A stretch of DNA of 55,125 nt. It comes from Porticoccaceae bacterium. Its GTDB lineage: Bacteria > Pseudomonadota > Gammaproteobacteria > Pseudomonadales > Porticoccaceae. Position 1 is the stretch's first letter; each line of letters opens with the position of its first letter. Location of the stretch: contig DUBX01000028.1 in assembly GCA_012960115.1 (NCBI GenBank), positions 1-55,125 of the forward strand, given 5' to 3'. Below are positions 54,280-55,125 of this stretch, in pieces. The translations under genes and the position numbers were made by a program. The notes under the pieces were generated by a model. That model did not search any database and was not told the DNA's origin. It was given only the letters and a program-made list of their open reading frames with translations.

Positions 54280-55125
54280 ATGGCCGATTTCGACGTTTTT
54301 AATGGTGATGCTGATGGGATATGCGCCTTAGTACAACTTAGGCAACTAGAACCGAGGTCTTCGGTGCTAGTTACTGGTGTCAAACGCGATATTGTTTTAT
54401 TGAGCCAGGTGCAGGCGGAAGACGGAGATCGAGTTACTGTCCTTGATGTCTCAATGGCCAAAAACCGTAGTGATTTAGACCGCGTTCTTAAAAGTGGAGC
54501 AACAGTGCTTTATGTTGACCACCATGATGCTGGAGAGGTCCCAGCTTCATCATCACTGATATCTCTGATCAATGAATCTCCCAATGTCTCAACAAGTCTT
54601 TTAGTTAATCAATATCTGCGTGGTGCGCGTTTAGCTTGGGGGGCGGTTGGCACCTTTGGTGATAATCTTAAACATACCGCTCAAGGAATGCTGAAAGGTA
54701 GTAATATTAAACCTGATCAAGTCGAAATGCTCAATAAACTTGGCATCTATATGAACTATAACGGTTATGGTTCGGACTTGAGCGACCTGCACTTTCCGCC
54801 AGTAGAGCTTTATAAGCTAGTTTATGAGTATGAGAACCCTGTCGATTTTATTGTTGATAGTAATCAGCATTTTGAGAAACTTGAATCTGGTTACCATCAA
54901 GATTTTACCTCAGTTCAAGCCCTGGCTCCGTTAAGAGTTAATAAGAGTAATGCTGTCTATATGCTTCCCGATACTCCATGGGCTAGGCGTGTGAGCGGTG
55001 TATTTAGCAATGACTTGACCAATAGGTACCCTGATCGTGCTCATGCAGTGCTGACCGAGAAGTCAAATGGGGGCTATTTAGTAAGCGTTAGGGCGACACT
55101 AAGTGTCCAGCGGCCCAGAAGACTG
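54280..55125 (+). CDS. DHH-family phosphoesterase-like protein (partial, runs off the window)
   Basis: An open frame of 282 codons from ATG 54280 to the right edge with no stop. DVFNGDADGICAL is the first DHH metal motif and VLYVDHHDAGEV the second (DHH). VRATLSVQRPRRL near the end fits the approach to the DHHA1 domain, whose GGH motif would lie beyond the edge. Such proteins hydrolyse phosphodiester or oligonucleotide bonds; some are annotated acetyltransferase without proof. The exact role is unknown. Confidence 0.85.
   Translation, partial: MADFDVFNGDADGICALVQLRQLEPRSSVLVTGVKRDIVLLSQVQAEDGDRVTVLDVSMAKNRSDLDRVLKSGATVLYVDHHDAGEVPASSSLISLINESPNVSTSLLVNQYLRGARLAWGAVGTFGDNLKHTAQGMLKGSNIKPDQVEMLNKLGIYMNYNGYGSDLSDLHFPPVELYKLVYEYENPVDFIVDSNQHFEKLESGYHQDFTSVQALAPLRVNKSNAVYMLPDTPWARRVSGVFSNDLTNRYPDRAHAVLTEKSNGGYLVSVRATLSVQRPRRL

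Noticed and set aside
1..55125. CRISPR array, insertion sequences, prophage, tRNA or rRNA genes
   Set aside because: No spaced repeats, transposase or integrase motifs, or RNA gene signatures were seen while reading both strands.

Overview
The window reads as chromosomal DNA of a free-living, probably marine, gammaproteobacterium of moderate GC. The inference rests on three things: a Pseudomonas-type assimilatory nitrate cluster with sigma-54 promoters, exported DUF3604 proteins, and a dense set of acyl-CoA, GST and DsbA-like degradation genes of the kind common in oligotrophic marine lineages (Cellvibrionales/Spongiibacteraceae-like; a guess). I saw no tRNA, rRNA, phage, insertion sequence or CRISPR.

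Region A (about 0.4-10.3 kb, minus strand) is nitrate assimilation. In transcription order: an NNP nitrate transporter, a PP2C phosphatase/protein kinase fusion, nirB, nirD, nasA and cobA. Two near-consensus sigma-54 promoters (10340-10324 and 6951-6935) and an exact NtrC-type palindrome (7016-7030) suggest two nitrogen-controlled transcripts. nasST is not adjacent.

Region B (10.7-18.2 kb): an AraC-family regulator diverges from a probable operon of a ferritin-like 'metal-dependent hydrolase', two exported DUF3604 (PHP-like) proteins and a Rieske oxygenase. The promoter carries direct repeats at 20-bp pitch. Its substrate is unknown.

Region C (18.5-24.3 kb): a YebC/YeeN protein, two exported amidohydrolases, a small membrane protein, a glutaredoxin, an MFS transporter and the C-terminal remnant of an SDR gene.

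Region D (24.3-52.6 kb) is a large catabolic island. It holds a small-molecule kinase of the LvaA/ACAD11 type, an alpha/beta hydrolase, three GST-fold proteins, SDRs, nitronate monooxygenase, a LinB-type haloalkane dehalogenase, DUF1330-like proteins (two apparently membrane anchored), an OYE flavoprotein and an ACAD11-like acyl-CoA dehydrogenase. A FATP-type acyl-CoA synthetase, a dienoyl-CoA isomerase, a thiolase and two FadB/J-like multifunctional enzymes complete a beta-oxidation route. A PQQ quinohemoprotein dehydrogenase is split by a -1 frameshift inside its cytochrome c domain. HCCA-isomerase-like proteins, a TetR regulator and an MBL-fold hydrolase follow. Together these could import, activate and beta-oxidise an unusual, perhaps hydroxylated or halogenated, carboxylic acid.

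Region E (52.7-55.1 kb) has a DUF2147-like secreted protein, a lipoprotein of unknown role and the 5' part of a DHH-family phosphoesterase that runs off the window.
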